From the NCBI GenBank assembly GCA_024362935.1, contig JANCRA010000174.1, positions 310,001 to 374,000 on the forward strand: 64,000 nt of DNA, read 5' to 3'. Source of the stretch: Setophaga petechia (Eukaryota > Chordata > Aves > Passeriformes > Parulidae). Made by a program: the position numbers and the translations under genes. The first letter of the stretch is position 1; each line of letters opens with the position of its first letter. Below the pieces are notes generated by a model. That model saw only the letters and a list, made by a program, of their open reading frames with translations. It was not told where the DNA came from and ran no database searches. This document shows positions 33,268 through 44,440 of the stretch, in pieces.

Positions 33268-33569
33268 TAAAAAAAAAAGAAAAAAAGAATTCTGGATAAA
33301 ACCCCAAAGTTGCCTGAAAATCTTCCCATCCCACAAAAAATTTGAGATTCCCAAAACAATTTTGCTGTGCAGTAGGAATAAATTTTTGTAGAGAGAAGAA
33401 CAGACCCACCCAAGAACTTCCAAAAACCTGGTGGAGAAAGCTCAGATTTGGGATCTCAGCTATTCCAACCCAAATACTCCCCCAGTCTGCTGGAGAGGAT
33501 TCCTCCTGCCCAAAGCCAGGAGCTGCCCTGCAGCTGGGATTTGTGATCCAAATGGATGAATTCCTAAAA

Positions 33570-33640
33570 AAAACAAGAAAAAAAGAAAAAGAAGAAAAAG
33601 AAGAAAAAGAAGAAAAAGAAGAAAAAGAAGAAGTTGTGGT
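33570..33640. repeat. A/G-rich microsatellite (GAAGAAAAA)
   Basis: AAGAAAAAGAAG units over ~70 bp give an EKEEKEEKE peptide frame that is not a gene. Confidence 0.9.
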
Positions 33641-33744
33641 TTGAGTGAGTCACGGTGAAAAATTGAATTTCTGACTCGTGGTGAAAATTGGGGATTAAAG
33701 GAGCTCAGGGTGGCTCTGCCATCCCTCAGGGGCAGGAGATTCCC

Positions 33745-34375
33745 CAGGGATTGAGGGAATGGGATTTAAGGAATGGGATGGAATTTAAAGGATGGAGTGG
33801 GATTTTAGGAATGGGATGGAGTTTTAGAAATGGAATGGGATTTAAGGAATGGGAAGGGATTTTAGGAACAGGATGGGATTTTAGGAATGGGATGGGATTT
33901 TAGGAATGGGATGGGATTTAAGAAATGGGATGAGATTTTAGGAATGGGATAGGATTTTAGGAATGGAGTGGGATTTTAGGAATTAAAAGGGATTTAAGGA
34001 ATGGAATGGAATTTAAGGTATGGGATGGGATTTAAGAAATGGGATGGGATTTAAGGAATGGGATGGGATTTTAGGAACGGGATGGGATTTTAGGAATTAA
34101 ATGGGATTTAAGGAATTGGATGGGATTTTAGGAACAGGATGGGACTTAAGGAATGGGATGGGACTTAAGGAAGGAACGGGATGGGATTTTAGGAATTAAA
34201 TGGGATTTAAGGAATTGGATGGGATTTTAGGAACAGGATGGGACTTAATGAATGGGATGGGACTTAAGGAACGGGATGGGATTTTAGGAATGGGATGGGA
34301 TTTTAGGAATGGGATGGGATTTTAGGAACAGGATGGGATTTAAGGAATAGAGTGGGATTTCAGGAATGGGATTTA
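33745..34375. repeat. ~20-bp minisatellite GGGATGGGATTTTAGGAAT, ~30 units
   Basis: Units alternate between TTTTAGGAATGGGATGGGA and TTTAAGGAATGGGATGGGA with AACAGG and AATTAAA variants. A longer sub-block (TTAGGAATTAAATGGGATTT then GGAATTGGATGGGATTTTAG) is repeated near 34090 and 34190. Confidence 0.94.
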
Positions 34376-34694
34376 GGAGCTCTGCTGCTTTTGGGGAGGT
34401 TTGGGAGCCCCAGTTCTTTCCCAAAATCCACCCAGCAAAGTCCCACAGGCTGAGCTGCTCCACATGGGCAGAATTTGAGTTCAGATCTCACCTAAATAAT
34501 CCAAATTTTTCAGTTTGGGGCATATCCAGGCTGGGCAGAGTGACCCACAAGGAGCAGCAGCAATAACCTGACACCTGCCCCAAATTCAGCACCAAATGCA
34601 AACCTCAAAAATGAAAATTCCCTGAATAAAATCCTTCCAGGGAAAGGCTGAGCTCCCATCACTGCTCAGCGTTCCTGGTGCTGAGCATGGCCTG
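34376..34694. other. Unique DNA, no gene seen
   Basis: About 320 bp between two arrays, with nothing recognised. Confidence 0.4.
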
Positions 34695-35615
34695 GGGTGA
34701 AACTCCCATTTCTGAGGGAGAAATTCCGATTTCTGAGGGGGAAATTGCCATTTCTGGGGGTAAAATTGCCATTTCTGAGGGGGAAATTGCCATTTCTGGG
34801 GGGGAAATTGCCATTTCTGAGGGTGAAATTGCCATTTCGGGGGTGGGGAAAATTTCCATTTCTGAGGGGGAAATTCCCATTTCTGGGGGTGGAATTCCCA
34901 TTTCTGAGGGAGAAATTCCCATTTCTGAGGGTGAAATTGCCATTTCTGAGGGGGAAATTCCTATTTCTGAGGGTGAAATTGCCATTTCTGGGGAGGGGGG
35001 AAATTCCCATTTCTGAGGGTGAAATTCCCATTTCTGGGGGTGAAATTCCCATTTCTGAGGGAGAAAATCCCATTTCTGAGGGTGAAATTGCCATTTCTGG
35101 GGAGGGGGGAAATTCCTATTTCTGAGGGTGAAATTGCCATTTTTGGGGAGGGGGGAAATTCCCATTTCTGAGGGTGAAATTCCCATTTCTGGGGGTGAAA
35201 TTCCCATTTCTGAGGGAGAAAATCCCATTTCTGAGGGTGAAATTGCCATTTCTGGGGAGGGGGGAAATTCCTATTTCTGAGGGTGAAATTGCCATTTTTG
35301 GGGAGGGGGGAAATTCCCATTTCTGAGGGTGAAATTCCCATTTCTGGGGGTGAAATTCCCATTTCTGAGGGGGTGAAATTCCCATTTCTGAGGGTGAAAT
35401 TGCCATTTCTGAGGGTGAAATTCCCATTTCTGGTAGTGAAATTCCCACTTCTGCGGGGGGGAGGGGGGAGGATATTGCCATTTCTGAGAATGAAATTCCC
35501 ATTTCTGAGAGTGAAATTCCAATTTCTGAGGCAAAAATTTCCAGTTCTGAGGGGGAAATTGCCATTTCTGAGGGGAAATTCCCATTTCTGGGGGTGAAAT
35601 TGCCATTTCTGAGCG
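34695..35615. repeat. 21-bp minisatellite GAAATTCCCATTTCTGAGGGT, ~44 units
   Basis: The unit varies at AATTCCC/AATTGCC and CTGAGGGT/CTGGGGGT. A block ending in GGGGAGGGGGG recurs at about 34990, 35100, 35140, 35255 and 35300, showing a larger period imposed on the 21-bp unit. As 21 is a multiple of three, several frames are open for over 100 codons on both strands (AISEGEIPISEG and FPLRNGNFT), which is an artefact. Confidence 0.95.
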
Positions 35616-35908
35616 GCACTTTGACTTTTGGAAAGCTGGCAGGGATCTCATCAGGCCAGGAATGCAGCGGGGTGGGAATGCAGGTGACAGCCACTTTCTC
35701 CCCTGCTTCCCTTTTATTTTTAGAGCCATCCTCAGCTGAAATGTCCCCTCCCTGCACAGAGCCTGGGGTTCCTCGCTGCCTGCCCGGTGGGATTTTTGTC
35801 CTTTTTTTCTCTCCTGGCTTTGAAGTCAAACCCATAATTAAGAAGGAGGATTGGCTACCTGAGAGTCCCTGTCTGGTGTTCTGCTATTAATAGGACCAGA
35901 GCTGGCTG
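35616..35908. other. Unique DNA, no gene seen
   Basis: Unique interval between two large minisatellites. No exon supported. Confidence 0.4.
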
Positions 35909-36722
35909 CAGAGGTTCTGTGGGGTCTGCAGGGGATTTTGTGGGGTCTGGAGGGGGTTCTGTGGAGTTTGCAAGGGTTCTGTGGGATCTCCAGAGGGTTC
36001 TGTGGGGCCTGCAGAGGTTCTGTGGGATCTGCAGAGGATTCTGTGGGGTCTGCAGGGGATTTTGTGGGATCTGCAGAGGTTCTGTGGGGTCTGGAGGGGG
36101 TTCTGTGGGGTCTGCAGAGGGTTCTGTGGGGTCTGCAGGGATTCTGTGGGGTTTGCAGGGGGTTCTGTGGGGTCTGCAGAGGTTCTGTGGGGTCTGCAGA
36201 TGTTCTGTGGGGTTTGCAGAGGGTTCTGTGGGGTTTGCAGATGTTCTGTGGAGTCTGCAGAGGGTTCTGTGGGATCTGGAGGGGGTTCTGTGGGGTTTGG
36301 AGGGGGTTCTGTGGGGTCTGCAGAGGTTCTGTGGGGTCTGCAGGGGGTCCTGTGGGGTCTGCAAGGATTTTGTGGGGTCTGCAGAGGGTTCTGTGGGATC
36401 TGCACAGGGTTCTGTGGGGTTTTAAAGGGTTCTGTGGGGTCTGCAGAGAGTTCTGTGGGATCTGCAGAGAGTTCTGTGGGATCTGCAGAGGGTTCTGTGG
36501 GATCTGCAGAGGTTCTGTGGGATCTGCAGGGAGTTCTGTGGAGTTTGCAAGGGTTCTGTGGGATCTGCAGGGGGTCCTGTGGGGATCTGCAGAGGGTTCT
36601 GTGGGGTCTGCAGAGGGTTCTGTGGGGTCTGCAGGGGATTTTGTGGGGTCTGGAGGGGGTTCTGTGGGGTCTGCAGAGGGTTCTGGGGGTCTGCAGAGGT
36701 TCTGTGGGGTCTGGAGGGGGTT
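35909..36722. repeat. 20-21-bp minisatellite GGTTCTGTGGGGTCTGCAGAG, ~40 units
   Basis: Units GGTTCTGTGGGATCTGCAGAG and GGTTCTGTGGGGTCTGGAGGG alternate. Frames of 284 codons on plus and 365 codons on minus remain open because the unit has no stops. The peptides (LWGLQRFCGV, TPQNPLQTPQN) are pure repeat. Confidence 0.95.
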
Positions 36723-36734
36723 GTGCCTCAACCT

Positions 36735-36870
36735 GACCTGCCAGGCAGACCTGCAGCGAGTCAGAGAAAAAAATATTCTAAATAAGAAATAATAAACAAC
36801 CTTGAGAACAAAACCAGGAGAATTCTGACTCCTTCTTCGACAGCTGAGCTGAGAAAAGAAGATTTTACTC
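36735..36870 (+). mobile_element. 3' part of an LTR (same family as 46331-46855)
   Basis: Matches the 3' third of the LTR at 46331: GAAATAATAAACAACCTTGAGA against GAATTAATAAACGACCTTGAGA, then GAATTCTGACTCCTTCTTCG and AGCTGAGCTGAGAAAAGA. It contains the polyadenylation signal AATAAA. The 5' part is missing and it ends at the 49-bp array. Confidence 0.75.
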
Positions 36871-36878
36871 TGAGATAC

Positions 36879-37445
36879 AGGGACAAAGCAGAGCTCAGGA
36901 GTGGAAACAGGGATAAAAACAGGTGACAGGGACAAACCAGAGCTCAGGAGTGGAAATAAGGATAAAAACAGGTGACAGGGACAAAGCAGAGCTCAGGACT
37001 GGAAATTGGAGTAAAAACAGGTGACAGGGACAAAGCAGAGCTCAGGACTGGAAATAAGGATAAAAACAGGTGACAGAGACAAAGCAGAGCTCAGGACTGG
37101 AAATAAGGATAAAAACAGGTGACAGAGACAAAGCAGAGCTCAGGACTGGAATTGGGATAAAAACAGGTGACAGGGACAAAGTAGAGCTCAGGACTGGAAT
37201 TGGGATAAAAACAGGTGACAGGGACAGACTTAGAGCTCAGGACTGGAAATAAGGATAAAAACAGGTGACAGGGACAAAGCAGAGCTCAGGACTGGAAATA
37301 AGGATAAAAACAGGTGACAGGGACAGACTTAGAGCTCAGGACTGAGCACGGGGGTAAAAACAGGTGACAGGGACAAAGCAGAGCTCAGGACTGAGCACGG
37401 GGGTAAAAACAGGTGACAGGGACAAAGCAGAGCTCAGGACTGAGC
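36879..37445. repeat. ~48-49-bp minisatellite, ~12 units
   Basis: Units contain GGGACAAAGCAGAGCTCAGGA, CTGGAAATAAGGATAAAAAC and AGGTGACA. Variants replace GGAAATAAGG by GGAATTGGG or GAGCACGGGGG. Confidence 0.95.
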
Positions 37446-37895
37446 CCAGGGCTGATCCTGGCAGAGCAGAGCAGAGCTCCAGGGCTGGGAATGCTGAGCC
37501 ACCTTAAACCACCTCACTGGGACAGGTGGCAGCAGCTCCAGGAATGCACAAATTGGATTTTTTTGGTTCATTTTGACATTTTTGCCCCTCCCCACCTCCT
37601 TAACCCCTGCTGGATGTCAACCAGCCCAAGGCTGATCTTGTTCCATGTGCATAAAGCTGCAGTGGGGATGATACCCACGGCGAAAATTCAAAATATAAAT
37701 GGGGATATTTCACTTTGCAATCCTCTCTGAGCGTGGCTACTCGATGTTCTTAGAAGGGAGAGGGGTTGGGATTCACTTGGTAAATTTTCTGGTCAATTTG
37801 GTTTATTTAAATAATTCCTTTGTACAAAAAGCTGGGAAAACAACAGAAAATCAGCTCGGGAGGATGTGGTTATCAGGAGGTAATCAGGCCCTGGG
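37446..37895. other. Unique DNA, no gene seen
   Basis: 37640-37870 looks non-repetitive and could be conserved non-coding sequence. No exon supported. Confidence 0.4.
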
Positions 37896-38945
37896 GAAAG
37901 CAGACACACCTGGCTCTGCTGGGCCCTTGGGGAATCATTAACTCCCAGGAGTCACCACTGGCCTCTGCTCCAGACTGCAAGGCAAGATCTATCCTATCAC
38001 TGTGTGTGGGGCAGCTGTTTTTGTTCAGTGGGCAGTTCTCCTTATCTCTCTCTGAGTGATCACAATCACTCCTCCCTCTGGGGACACATCTGCTGATAAG
38101 AGGCCATGGAGCGTCCCTGCAGGGCTGATAAGAACTGCAGCATCCCATTGGGAGATGTGAGCCCAGAGGGAGGAGCCAAGCATTCCTACCTGGATAGAAT
38201 CTGGAGATTCTGGAACACCAGCCAAGCATTCCTACCTGGATAGAATCTGGAGATTGTGGAACACCAGCCAAGCATTCCTACCTGGATAGAATCTGGAGAT
38301 TTCAAACATTCCTGCCTGGATACAATCTGAAATTTCAAGCATTCCTACCCGGATATAATCTGGAGGTTCTGGAACACCAGCCAAGCATTCCTACCTGGAT
38401 AGAATCTGGAGATTCTGGAACACCAGCCAAGCATTCCTACCTGGATATAATCTGAGATTCTGGAACACCAGCCAAGCATTCCTGCCTGGATAGAATCTGG
38501 AGATTCTGGAACACCAGCACGACTTCTCCACTGGATTTCCCAGAGGAGCAGCAGCTGCCCCTTCCCCTGGGTCTCCAGAGTCAGACTGCACCTTTCTCCA
38601 GGATCCCTGCTCCAGCAGAGCCACCCCTGACCCTGCAGGAGGGCTGAGCCACAATTCCAATGGGGCTGCTGCCAACAGCCTGACCCACAGGGTGTCAGGC
38701 TGGGTTCTGACTCTGGCAGGGTTGGTTTGCTTTACTGCATTGTTCATTTTATCTTTATATTTTCTTCCCTATCAAAGAACTGTTCAGACTCTGTCAGTGT
38801 TGTCTTGGTTCACTGCATTGTTTATTTTATCCTTTTATTTTCCTCCCTATTAAAGAACTGTTATTCCTGCTCCCATATTTTTTACCTGAGAGCCCCTTAA
38901 TTTCAAATTTATCGCAATTTGGAGGGAGGGGTGGGGAGGGTTTAC
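37896..38945 (+). mobile_element. Probable ERV LTR with internal 46-bp array
   Basis: The right part shows GGTTTGCTTTACTGCATTG, CCCTATTAAAGAACTGTTAT (ATTAAA polyadenylation signal) and GAGAGCCCCTTAATTTC, a layout I associate with avian retroviral LTRs. A 78-bp segment containing TTACTGCATTGTTCATTTTA is duplicated in tandem (about 38708-38864). Edges and target duplication were not found, so extent and class are uncertain. It might be a partial element. Confidence 0.5.
38176..38517. repeat. 46-bp minisatellite, ~7 units
   Basis: Units read CCAAGCATTCCTACCTGGAT, AGAATCTGGAGATTCTGGAA and CACCAG, with two shortened units near 38301-38360. It lies inside the probable LTR. Confidence 0.94.
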
Positions 38946-39329
38946 ATTCTCCATTTCTGATTCCTGCTCAGCACCAAGGAATTATTTAAATATCCCCAAA
39001 AGCAGCTCCTGGGCAAGTCCTGAGCCAGCCACAACTCCTGGAGCCCCAGAACATCTCCCAGGCAGCTCCTTCAAACCAAACGAGGAGCAGGCAGAGCTCT
39101 CCAGGGGTGCAGGGTGATCAAACTGCCCAGGCCGGGCTGACAGGAGCTGCCCTGGAGCCAGGGATGGCAGTGACAGCCTCTCCCTGGCTGGAATTCCTCT
39201 CTCTGGTCCCTCCACCTTTCAGTGCTGGGTGCTGTGAGTGCATCTCCTGGCCAAAAACCAACCCCAGAGCAAGGCAGGCACAACTCCCATGGCTGAGAGA
39301 GACCCAGACTGACCCAGGGAGAATGGGGA
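38946..39329. other. Unique DNA, no gene seen
   Basis: GC-moderate unique interval with no recognised element. Confidence 0.4.
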
Positions 39330-39990
39330 AGGAATAAGGAGGAGGAATAAGGAAGGATGAGGAGGAGGAATGAGGGGGAAAAAGGAGGAGGAATAAGAAG
39401 GAAAAAAGAGGAGGAATAAGAAGGAAAAAAGAGGAGGAATAAGAAGGAAAAAGGAGGAGGAATAAGAAGGAAAAAGGCGGAGGAATAAGAAGGAGAAAGA
39501 AGGAGAATAATGAGGGATGGTGAGGAGGAATTAGGAGGAAAAAGGAGGAGGAATAAGAAGGAAAAAGGAGGAGGAATAAGAAGGAAAAAGGAGGAGGAAT
39601 AAGAAGGAGAAAGAAGGAGAATAATGAGGGATGAGGAGAAGGAATAAAAAGGAAAAAGGAGGAGGAATAAGGAGGAATGAGGAGGAGGAATAAGGAGGAA
39701 AAAGGAGGAGGAATGAGGAGGGAGGAGGAGGAATGAGGAGGAGGAATAAGGAGGGAATTCAGAGAAGGGATAAGGAAGAGGAATAAGAAGGGAAAAGGAG
39801 GAGGAATAAGAACGAAAAAGGAGGAGGAATAAAGAGGGATTCAGAGGATAAGGAGGGATTCAGAGGAGGGATTTGGAGGAGGAATAAGAAGGAAAGAGGA
39901 GCAAGAATAAGAAGGAAAAAGGAGGAGAAATGAGAAGTGATTCAGAGGATGAATAAGGAGCGATCCAGAGGAGGGATTTAGAGGAGACTA
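39330..39990. repeat. Purine-rich minisatellite (GGAGGAGGAATAAGAAGGAAAAA)
   Basis: About 650 bp almost entirely A and G on the plus strand, with ~22-bp units AAGGAGGAGGAATAAGAAGG and occasional TGAGG or TTCAGAGG variants. The few pyrimidines are the T of AATAAG and ATGAGG. Confidence 0.93.
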
Positions 39991-40124
39991 AGAAAGGTTT
40001 TCTAGCAATCTCAGCCCCTTGAAGCACCAAGAATTACACCAGAATGAGGGGGAAAACCCCCAGAGGGATCCATGAGGAGCAGAGGAGAGAGGAAGGGGCA
40101 GGGAGGAGGCTGTGGAGCGTTTGG
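39991..40124. other. Unique DNA
   Basis: Short interval between two arrays, with nothing recognised. Confidence 0.4.
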
Positions 40125-40501
40125 GTGCTCTGCCATTGACCCCCAGCTCCCTTTGGGTGCTGTGCCATGGACCCCCAGCTCCCTTTGGGTGGGTGCTGTG
40201 CCATGGACCCCCAGCTCCCTTTGGGTGCTCTGCCACTGACCCCCAGCTCCCTTTGGGTGCTGTGCCATGGACCCCCAGCTCCTTTGGGTGCTCTGCCATT
40301 GACCCCCAGCTCCTTTGGGTGCTGTGCCATGGACCCCCAGCTCCTTTGGGTGCTGTGCCATGGACCCCCAGCTCCCTTTGGGTGCTCTGCCATTGACCCC
40401 CAGCTCCTTTGGGTGCTGTGCCATTGACCCCCAGCTCCTTTTGGGTGCTCTGCCATGGACCCCCAGCTCCCTTTGGGGGCTCTGCCATTGACCCCCAGCT
40501 C
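40125..40501. repeat. ~31-bp minisatellite, left part
   Basis: Units of TTTGGGTGCTGTGCCATGGA and CCCCCAGCTCC, alternating with TGCTCTGCCATTGA. It continues at 40919 after an LTR insertion. Open frames over 160 codons on the minus strand (GSWGSMAQHPKGAG) are repeat artefacts. Confidence 0.95.
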
Positions 40502-40918
40502 TGTTGACGGTGGTCACAGGGGTTTGTTAGAGGATGGAAGAGTCAGGGATCTTGATTCCATGATCAGGAGGCTTGATTTATTATATTATTATATATATAT
40601 AACATTATAACTATACTACATAGAAATAGAAAGGAAAGGAGCTTCTTCAGAAGCTGGCTGAGCTAAGAACAGAGATAGAAAGAATAAATAACAAAGGTCT
40701 GTGTCTCAGCAGAGAGCGAGAGCAGCTCCACCACGAGTGGTCAGTAGATCCAAACATCCACAGGGGACCAACGACAGGTGGACCTGTTGCATTCCACAGC
40801 AGCAGATAATAATTTACATTTGTTACTGAGCTTCTCAGCTCTAGCAGCAAAAATCCTACTTTTTTTTGATTTTTCCAAATCCAAAAAGAAGGATTTTTCA
40901 CAAAGAATGTCTGCGACA
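40502..40918 (-). mobile_element. Solo LTR inserted inside the 31-bp minisatellite
   Basis: A 417-bp LTR from TGTTGACGGTGGTCACAGG to ATGTCTGCGACA, giving TG...CA ends. It is related to the 7518 family (CCTGTTGCATTCCACAGCAG, ATTTTTCACAAAGAATG) but diverged in the middle. The flanks CCAGCTC at 40495-40501 and CCAGCTC at 40919-40925 are identical. A 6-bp duplication is expected for this family and the seventh base may be chance. The array reads on across the site, so the minisatellite is older than the insertion. Confidence 0.85.
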
Positions 40919-41150
40919 CCAGCTCCCTTTGTGTGCTCTGCCATTGACCCCCAGCTCCCTTTGGGTGCTGTGCCATTGACCCCCAGCTCTGCCATTGACC
41001 CCCAGCTCCTTTGGGTGCTCTGCCATGGACCCCCAGCTCCCTTTGTGTGCTCTGCCATTGACCCCCAGCTCCCTTTGGGTGCTGTGCCATGGACCCCCAG
41101 CTCCCTTTGGGTGCTGTGCTCTGCCATTGACCCCCAGCTCCCTTTCCCAG
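40919..41150. repeat. ~31-bp minisatellite, right part
   Basis: Same unit as 40125-40501 (CTCCCTTTGTGTGCTCTGCC, ATTGACCCCCAGCTCC). It has two shortened units near 40985 and 41115. Confidence 0.94.
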
Positions 41151-42114
41151 GGCCCAGCCCGGCTCCCTGCAGCCCCAGCCCTGCCGGCACTGCAGCCTCT
41201 GGAAAGCCAAAGGGAAAATATTTTCCTTGGAAGGCAGCAGCTGATAGCTCAGCACGGTGGAAGTGGCTGTGCCACCCCCTGCCCCGAGCCCCCTGGCAGT
41301 GGCAGCTCCTTCCTGAGCCCGGCGTGCCCCAGCCTGTGGCAGCTCCCTGACCCGGGGCTCCCCGCCAGCACAAAGGGGATTTGGCTCCCCAGGCTGTGGG
41401 ATCCCTTCCAAGGGGGAAGGGGGAGCACATCCAGGCTGCTGTGGCCCGGCCCAGGCACCTGATGGTGTTCACTGAAGCATTTTCTCTGCAAGACCCATCC
41501 TGAGAGATTTGGCACTTGCACATGCCCCAGCTCCCACCCTCCAACTGCCACAGTGTACTTTGGGAGGCTGCCAGCTTCTATTAATTAAACTATTATCTTC
41601 CCTCACTCTCTTTTTCTTTTTTTTCTCACATTTTTTTTATTGAAGATCTCGTAGCTCTGAGGAATCCATTGTTTATTTTAATTAGGAGCGAGGATTTGTC
41701 TGGAAATCCCTACGTGGTGCTGGCTGCATAACCAGGCTGGAGTTTTGTACTCTTCCCAGGTGAGCATGGGAATGTTGCTGGCTTGAAATGAAGGGCACAA
41801 AAGTATCTTTCAACCTTAAAAAAAACCCCAAAATCTGAATCTCCAGGTAAGGGAAAAGTGAATATCAGCCTCATTGCACACACATTTATGAACTCCAATT
41901 TATTCATGGAGGAATAAATGGGCAGTGGAGGAATAAAGGGACACAGGTGGACAATCCCTGCTACAAACTGAACAGGATTTCTTTGCTGATTTGACAGATT
42001 GAGAGAATAAAAAATGAAGGCCGTGCTCCAGTCTGGCTGTCCAGCCAAGAGTTTTCACCTGCTCCTGCTTCCTCAGGGCCTCCCTGAGAGCATCACTCAC
42101 CCTGAGAGCAAAGC
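41151..42114. other. Unique DNA, no gene seen
   Basis: 41151-41470 is GC-rich. 41570-41700 is AT-rich, non-repetitive and could be conserved. No exon supported. Confidence 0.4.
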
Positions 42115-42410
42115 TCCTCTCTGCCTCAGGTATTCCATAATTAGACAGGTTAATTAGTTATTTAGAGTTGATGGGATCTTCAGAACCATTCTCCTTAGTT
42201 ATTCTAGAATTAGACAGGATAATTAGTTATTTAGAGTTGATGAGATCTTCAGAACCATTCTCCTTAGTTATTCCATAATTAGACAGGTTAATTAGTTATT
42301 TAAAGCTGGTGGGATCTTCAGAACCCTCCTCCTTAGTTCTTCCATAATTAGACAGGTTAATTAGTTATTTAAAGCTGGTAGGATCTTCAGAACCCTCCTA
42401 CTATCTGTTT
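42115..42410. repeat. ~69-bp tandem repeat, 4 copies
   Basis: Each unit has ATAATTAGACAGGTTAATTA, GTTATTTAGAGTTGATGGGA and TCTTCAGAACCATTCTCCTT, starting near 42133, 42202, 42273 and 42341. Confidence 0.94.
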
Positions 42411-43097
42411 GAAAATGGGTATTTCTGGATATCAACCAAATTTTCTTGTTGAAAATGGATTTTCAGGGAATGGGACTTAGAGTGACCATCAGAGCCCAAA
42501 ACTTTCAAAAGAAGATGAGAGGAAGTTGTTCCTTTCCGACCACAGGGCTGGGAATTTGATTCCAGCAAACCTTGGGGTTTTCCTATCATTTTTTGTGAAA
42601 GATCCAATTGCTTTCCTTGCAGCTGAAAAACAGACAATTAAAATTAACCTGAGTGCTTTTCCTGAATCACTTGGCCAGATGGAAAAGAAGAGCAGGGAAC
42701 TTCCAGACAATGAAGAAGAATTTGGAAAGGTCCAGAAATAAATTTTGATTTTTTTTTTATTGAGAGAGTATATAATGAGGTAATTATCTATAATTTTTTT
42801 TTGAGAAATATTAGAATAGCTGGAGATGAAAAAATGGAGTGCAGGAGCCCAGAACTCTGATTTACTGTTTTCTGCTCTCAGACCACAAGAATTTCAGAGA
42901 GCATTCCTCAAGAGCAAACTCTGCTAGATTGGAGCAGAATTGAGGACAAAGTCCCACTGCACCCTGGCTGCCCACGGCCTCAGCATCCTGAAATTTCCAC
43001 AGCTGGTGATGGAAACCAGAGGGAAACAACCACAGCAGCTCCTGAGGGCCTTCACTGGAGAACCCAGGAGGCAAAACTTCGGGCTGAGCTCCAGAGT
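42411..43097. other. Unique DNA; one weak exon-like frame
   Basis: The plus-strand frame 42526-42741 contains a stretch preceded by CTTTCCTTGCAG, a fair splice-acceptor match, and then EKQTIKINLSAFPESL. It has no recognised homology and no matching donor or neighbouring exon, so I do not call it a gene. T-rich runs at 42750-42815. Confidence 0.3.
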
Positions 43098-43182
43098 GAT
43101 CCTGGAAACCTCATTTTTAATCCAGAGTGGAAACCTCATTTTTAATCCAGAGTGGAAATCTCATTTTTAATCCAGAGTGAGA
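43098..43182. repeat. ~25-bp tandem repeat, 3 copies
   Basis: TGGAAACCTCATTTTTAATC and CAGAG repeat three times. Confidence 0.92.
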
Positions 43183-43424
43183 CTTTTCCACTGGCCCAGG
43201 ACCATTCTCCATTAATAACCCCGGAGATGTGATGGGAAATCATCCCTGGGAAAATGGGGATGGATGTTTGGGCCGGCCTAGAACACCCCTTAGGCTGAGC
43301 CTAAATGCTGGACTGGCATTTCCAGCTGGGCTGGAGACACCCCAGGTGATTTTGGAGCTTTAGCTCTGACACTTTCAGGAGGATTTTTTTTGCTCTCCTG
43401 GCTGTTGAAAGCAGCTATTTAGGG
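43183..43424. other. Unique DNA
   Basis: No recognised feature. Confidence 0.4.
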
Positions 43425-44440
43425 AATAACAAAAATTCTTATTGACAAAGATTAAATAAAAAATATGAAAACAAAAATGAAGAGTAAGTATCAGTTACAA
43501 GAAGAACCCAACCAACCAAAAAGATGCACGAAAACAAAGAAAGAATCTTTGGGAATTCTTTCCTGGGAATCAAGGAGGAAAATGAGGTTTATCTAAGCAG
43601 GACCTGTCAGAGCAGGGACACAAGGAAAGGTTCAAAGATTAAATAAAAAAATATTAAAACAGAAATGAAAAATAAATATCAATTAGAGAAAGAACCCAAC
43701 CAACCAAAAAGACAGATCAAAACAAGAAAGGAAGATCAGGGATCAGGGATTGAAAGCAAGGAAGAAAACATCCCTGGGATCTGAGGTTTTATCTGAGCAG
43801 GAGCAGTCAGAGCAGGAACACAAGGAAAGGTTCAAAGATTAAATAAAAAAATATTAAATAAAAAAATATTAAAACAGAAATGAAAAATAAATATCAATTA
43901 AAGAAAGAACCCAACCGACCAAAAAGATGCATGAAAACAGAGAAAGGAGCTGGGATGGATGGGGATCAGGGATTGAAAGCAAGGAGGAAAATCTGGTTTA
44001 TCTGAGCAGGAGCAGTTAGAGCAGGGACACAAGGAAAGCTTCAAAGATTAAATAAAAAATATTCAAACAGAAATTAAGAATAAATACCAGTTACAGAAAG
44101 AACCCAACCAACCAAAAAGACACATCAAAACAAGAAAGGAAGATCAGGGATCAGGGGATTGAAAGCAAGGAGGAAAACGTGCCTGGGATCTGAGGTTTTA
44201 TCTGAGCAGGAGCAGTCAGAGCAGGGACACAAGGAAAGGTTCTTATTGACAAAGATTAAATTAAAAAATATTTAAAATAAATGAATAAATATAAGTTACA
44301 GAAAGAACCCAACCAACCAAAAAGATGCATGAAAACTAAGAAAGGAGCTGGGATGGATGGGGATCAGGGATTGAAAGCAAGGAGGAAAATGAGGTTTATC
44401 TTTGCAGGAGCAGTCAGAGCAGGGACACAGGAGAGGTCAC
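43425..44440. repeat. Tandem repeat, unit ~182-220 bp, 5 copies
   Basis: Units contain AAAGATTAAATAAAAAATAT, GAAAGAACCCAACCAACC, AAAGATGCATGAAAAC and TATCTGAGCAGGAGCAGTCA. The CCCAACCAACC element falls near 43508, 43690, 43910, 44102 and 44308. The third unit has a small internal duplication (ATTAAATAAAAAAATATTAAA). Confidence 0.92.

Noticed and set aside
35838..36935. 365-codon minus-strand frame with TPQNPLQ repeats and a plus-strand 284-codon frame
   Set aside because: Products of a 20-21-bp repeat lacking stop codons. Frames are open on both strands at once.
42526..42741. Possible exon after CTTTCCTTGCAG
   Set aside because: No homolog recognised, no second exon or donor that fits, and the frame length is within chance expectation.
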